Of a stretch of DNA of 64,000 nt, positions 61,654-64,000 are shown piece by piece (the stretch's first letter is position 1; the number at the start of each line of letters is the position of its first letter). The stretch spans positions 248,001 to 312,000 of the forward strand of contig WIXG01000019.1 of assembly GCA_009869945.1 (NCBI GenBank), in the 5' to 3' direction. The notes beneath the pieces were generated by a model. The model worked only from the letters and a program-made list of their open reading frames with translations. It was not told where the DNA came from and searched no databases. The stretch is from Mesaphorura yosii. Taxonomy: Eukaryota > Arthropoda > Collembola > Poduromorpha > Tullbergiidae. The position numbers and the translations under genes are program-made.

Positions 61654-64000
61654 ATGGGGTGCTTCGGGGGAGGCGACTCGAAAACGGACCAAGAGGAGCG
61701 AAAACGAAACAAAGAAGCAAATAAGAGAATCAACCAGCAAATTCAGAAAGATAAACAAGTTTACCGAGCCACACATCGCCTTCTTCTTCTGGGTAAGCCT
61801 TCTGCTTCTTTAATCAAATCACAATCGCTTGGCCTGATTAAGAATCGCAAAAGTCCAATGACATGCTAATTTATTCGCCGATGCAATTTTGAGTTAAGTG
61901 GACCATATCTGACGTGTCATAAATTTTACTAGCTGAGTACCATTTTAACACATGCACGCACTCAAAAGTTGATCAGTGCGCAAAGAAAATCAGCAACCTT
62001 TGTCTTGCATTCGATTTGAGAAGCTTTTATTCAATTTCGAAACGGCGCGACGCGGCGTGACAAAGATTTTAATGCATATCACAGTTATCGCGTTCTTTAT
62101 TTAATTTTGACCGAAATCTTAATGATTGTCATCAATCTGACATGAAATCATTCAAATCATCTTGTTAAAGGTGCTGGTGAGTCTGGGAAGAGCACCATCG
62201 TGAAGCAAATGCGAATCTTGCATGTGGATGGCTTCAACGAAGAGTAAGTTCAAAGAATTCAACGCTGACCTAAGCTTAACGCGTGTAGTATCTGTAATCT
62301 GAGGAAGGGTTTTAATTCGTGCATATGATTGGTGATTGGCAGAGAAAGGAGGCACAAAATTGAAGATATCAAGAAGAACATCAGGGATGCTATTCTGGTA
62401 AGAGTTGATTGACTGACTTGATTTATACCTCAGCCGGGCCTCCTCTTCAGCTTTGTGTTTCGCGTTTGTGTTTCAGACAATTTCGGGGGCCATGAGCACC
62501 CTGACTCCACCTGTAGCACTCGAGCATCCAGAAAACCAATTTAGAGTGGATTACATTCAAGACGTGGCGTCACAGCCCGACTTTGATTATCCTCCTGTAA
62601 GTTTTGACGTTTTGACTCCGGAACTCGACTCTTAAGAAACCGAAACCGAATGTAGTGGGATTTCAGGCCGAATAATTTATGCTGTGGTTGTGCTTTCAGG
62701 AATTTTACGAGCATACAGAAATGCTTTGGAAGGATCGAGGCGTCCAGTCATGCTTTGAAAGATCCAATGAATATCAACTAATAGACTGTGCAAAATAGTA
62801 AGACCCCATTTTGTCGTCTTTTGCTTGGTGGGATTCAAAAGCATTCATTTCGTTGCGCTGCAAAACTACACAGCCTTCAACCCGGAAATTTTGTAAAAAC
62901 CTAAATCATAGGCATCGTAAATGCATTTTCAACTTCGTATCGTCTGATTGGAGTGGACACAAATGGTTTTAGTCATCGGGCATAAATTCAGCACGAAATC
63001 ATAAAATAATCCACCCTGGACGCATTCGCCTTCGTTTAATGAGGTCGTGCACTAAAATTAACACTCAAGCATTCGCATTATTCGAGAGCGGCCTCCGTTG
63101 AGACTCACAGTTGTGAAAACGGTGGGAATCTTCACAATTATTTTACCAATATTTTATTACCCTTGTGAATTTACGTAATTACCGTATTTGCGAATGCGAA
63201 TTGACGAATGAGTTAACAGTTAAGCTGATCGTCAAGTCTTTTTAAATCTCGCGTGGGATTTCATTTCCTCTGACGCCAGCAAAAGGAAAATAATCTTGGT
63301 CGAAAACCCTTGTGGCCTGGTCAATTGTCAACACACGAGTAATTCGTAATTCTAAAGCTTTAAAGCTAATATTAATGCTGCTGATTGGGTTTTAAGTAAA
63401 TTGGGTTGTTTATTTATTCAATTCAATCCACTGCTGACTCTCTCGGAAACTGCCTTTCTCGTCTCTGCACTCCAGGAAGAGCTCCAGCAGGAGTGGAGTA
63501 GAGCCGGATCATATTCCTAATCAAAATCTTTGCATTATTTGCCAGTCCTTCCTTTTAAATCAGCATCGCTCGATTTCCCAAGTGGAAAGCAGTTCGTAAA
63601 AATTATTTGTCCTCCCCCACCGCCACCGTCATCATCGTATTGTGCGATTAAATTCAGGTTACTTTCAATCAAGCGAGCGAGGCAGCGACGGCGAGCAAAT
63701 AAAAGCCGCCATGCCCGTAATTCGATACACGTGTGTAGGTGACGGAAAATTCAATCAAATTCATATCCACCTTCCTCGTTGCATTTCAGTTCCCTGCCGC
63801 TTCACTCCTTTTATCATTAATATAATTAAATTCAGTTAATTCAGGTTGAATTGCTTAAATCTAATTACAATTTGCTATTTACTGTTTACTATTTTTCGTC
63901 TTTATCAGGTTTCATTGCACATGAGCGTCATCGTCACGCTGTTTCTGTTCTGCAAGTTTTGCTCCTGTTGCCTGTTGCGTAGAAGAATTCTTCATGCAAG
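61654..64000 (+). CDS. GNAS: Stimulatory G-protein alpha subunit, 5' part (five exons seen)
   Basis: Exons are 61654-61792, 62171-62243, 62343-62397, 62477-62596 and 62700-62797, all in phase. They cover about the first 161 residues and end in a split tyrosine codon. The rest lies beyond the right edge, and 62798-64000 is intron. The protein couples receptors to adenylyl cyclase at the plasma membrane. It starts MGCFGG, with Gly2 and Cys3 available for lipid attachment. The P-loop GAGESGKS is at residues 47-54, the same numbering as human Gs. [10 protein letters not shown] and the [11 protein letters not shown] and YQLIDCAK stretches of the helical domain are typical of Gs, not Gi, Gq or G12. 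The first intron falls just before the P-loop, as in human GNAS from memory. The catalytic switch regions are not in view. Confidence 0.95.
62798..64000 (+). other. Intron 5 of the Gs-alpha gene (left part)
   Basis: A donor (GTAAGA) follows the split tyrosine codon at 62797. I searched for the expected continuation FLDKI and did not see it before the window ends. The intron is therefore at least 1.2 kb, much longer than the upstream introns (79-378 bases). No embedded gene was recognised. Confidence 0.7.

Noticed and set aside
1-64000. Well-known arthropod microRNAs (let-7, miR-1, miR-8, miR-9, miR-34, bantam, miR-279 and others)
   Set aside because: I looked for their mature sequences by eye on the plus strand and found only partial seed matches without hairpins. 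Minus-strand coverage was less complete.

Overview
The window is animal nuclear DNA, most likely from an arthropod (a crustacean or insect relative). Genes have GT-AG introns, mostly 57-100 nt long. The recognisable proteins are bilaterian families, and there are long non-coding stretches with short reiterated motifs. Nothing bacterial or viral was seen. I could not fix the species.

Layout. (1) 1-8.6 kb has no coding region and probably holds 5' non-coding exons, introns and regulatory DNA of the next gene. (2) 8.6-12.6 kb (+) is an ataxin-1 family gene with two coding exons and an AXH domain split by the intron. (3) 14.2-22.05 kb is a compact housekeeping cluster: TRAP-alpha/SSR1 (-), TFIIH subunit GTF2H5/TFB5 (+), ZNHIT1 (+), glutathione synthetase (-) and an unassigned OB-fold-like gene, possibly SPIDR-like (+). 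Two divergent pairs share intergenic spacers of about 0.55 kb, and ZNHIT1 and glutathione synthetase converge tail to tail. (4) 22.1-51.2 kb is a gene desert of about 29 kb. (5) 53.0-54.3 kb (-) is a C/EBP bZIP activator gene, and 57.7-58.5 kb (+) is a C/EBP-gamma gene, head to head with it. (6) 61.65 kb to the right edge (+) is the 5' half of a stimulatory G-protein alpha subunit (Gs) gene, which runs out of the window.

Exon joins were worked out by hand from splice sites, reading phase and remembered family alignments. All proposed joins keep frame. GTF2H5 and several small exons are too short to show as long open frames.

The two C/EBP-class genes are expected dimerisation partners, and their divergent order matches the CEBPA-CEBPG pair of vertebrates as I remember it. 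The desert lies beyond the 3' end of C/EBP and is a natural place for its regulatory DNA, but this is inference. I found no convincing new multi-gene system. The most interesting points are the C/EBP linkage, a C/EBP stop codon lying inside a splice donor, the conserved KRRWSAP site in ataxin-1, the 108-bp GTF2H5-ZNHIT1 gap, and a MITE-like hairpin element in a glutathione synthetase intron.
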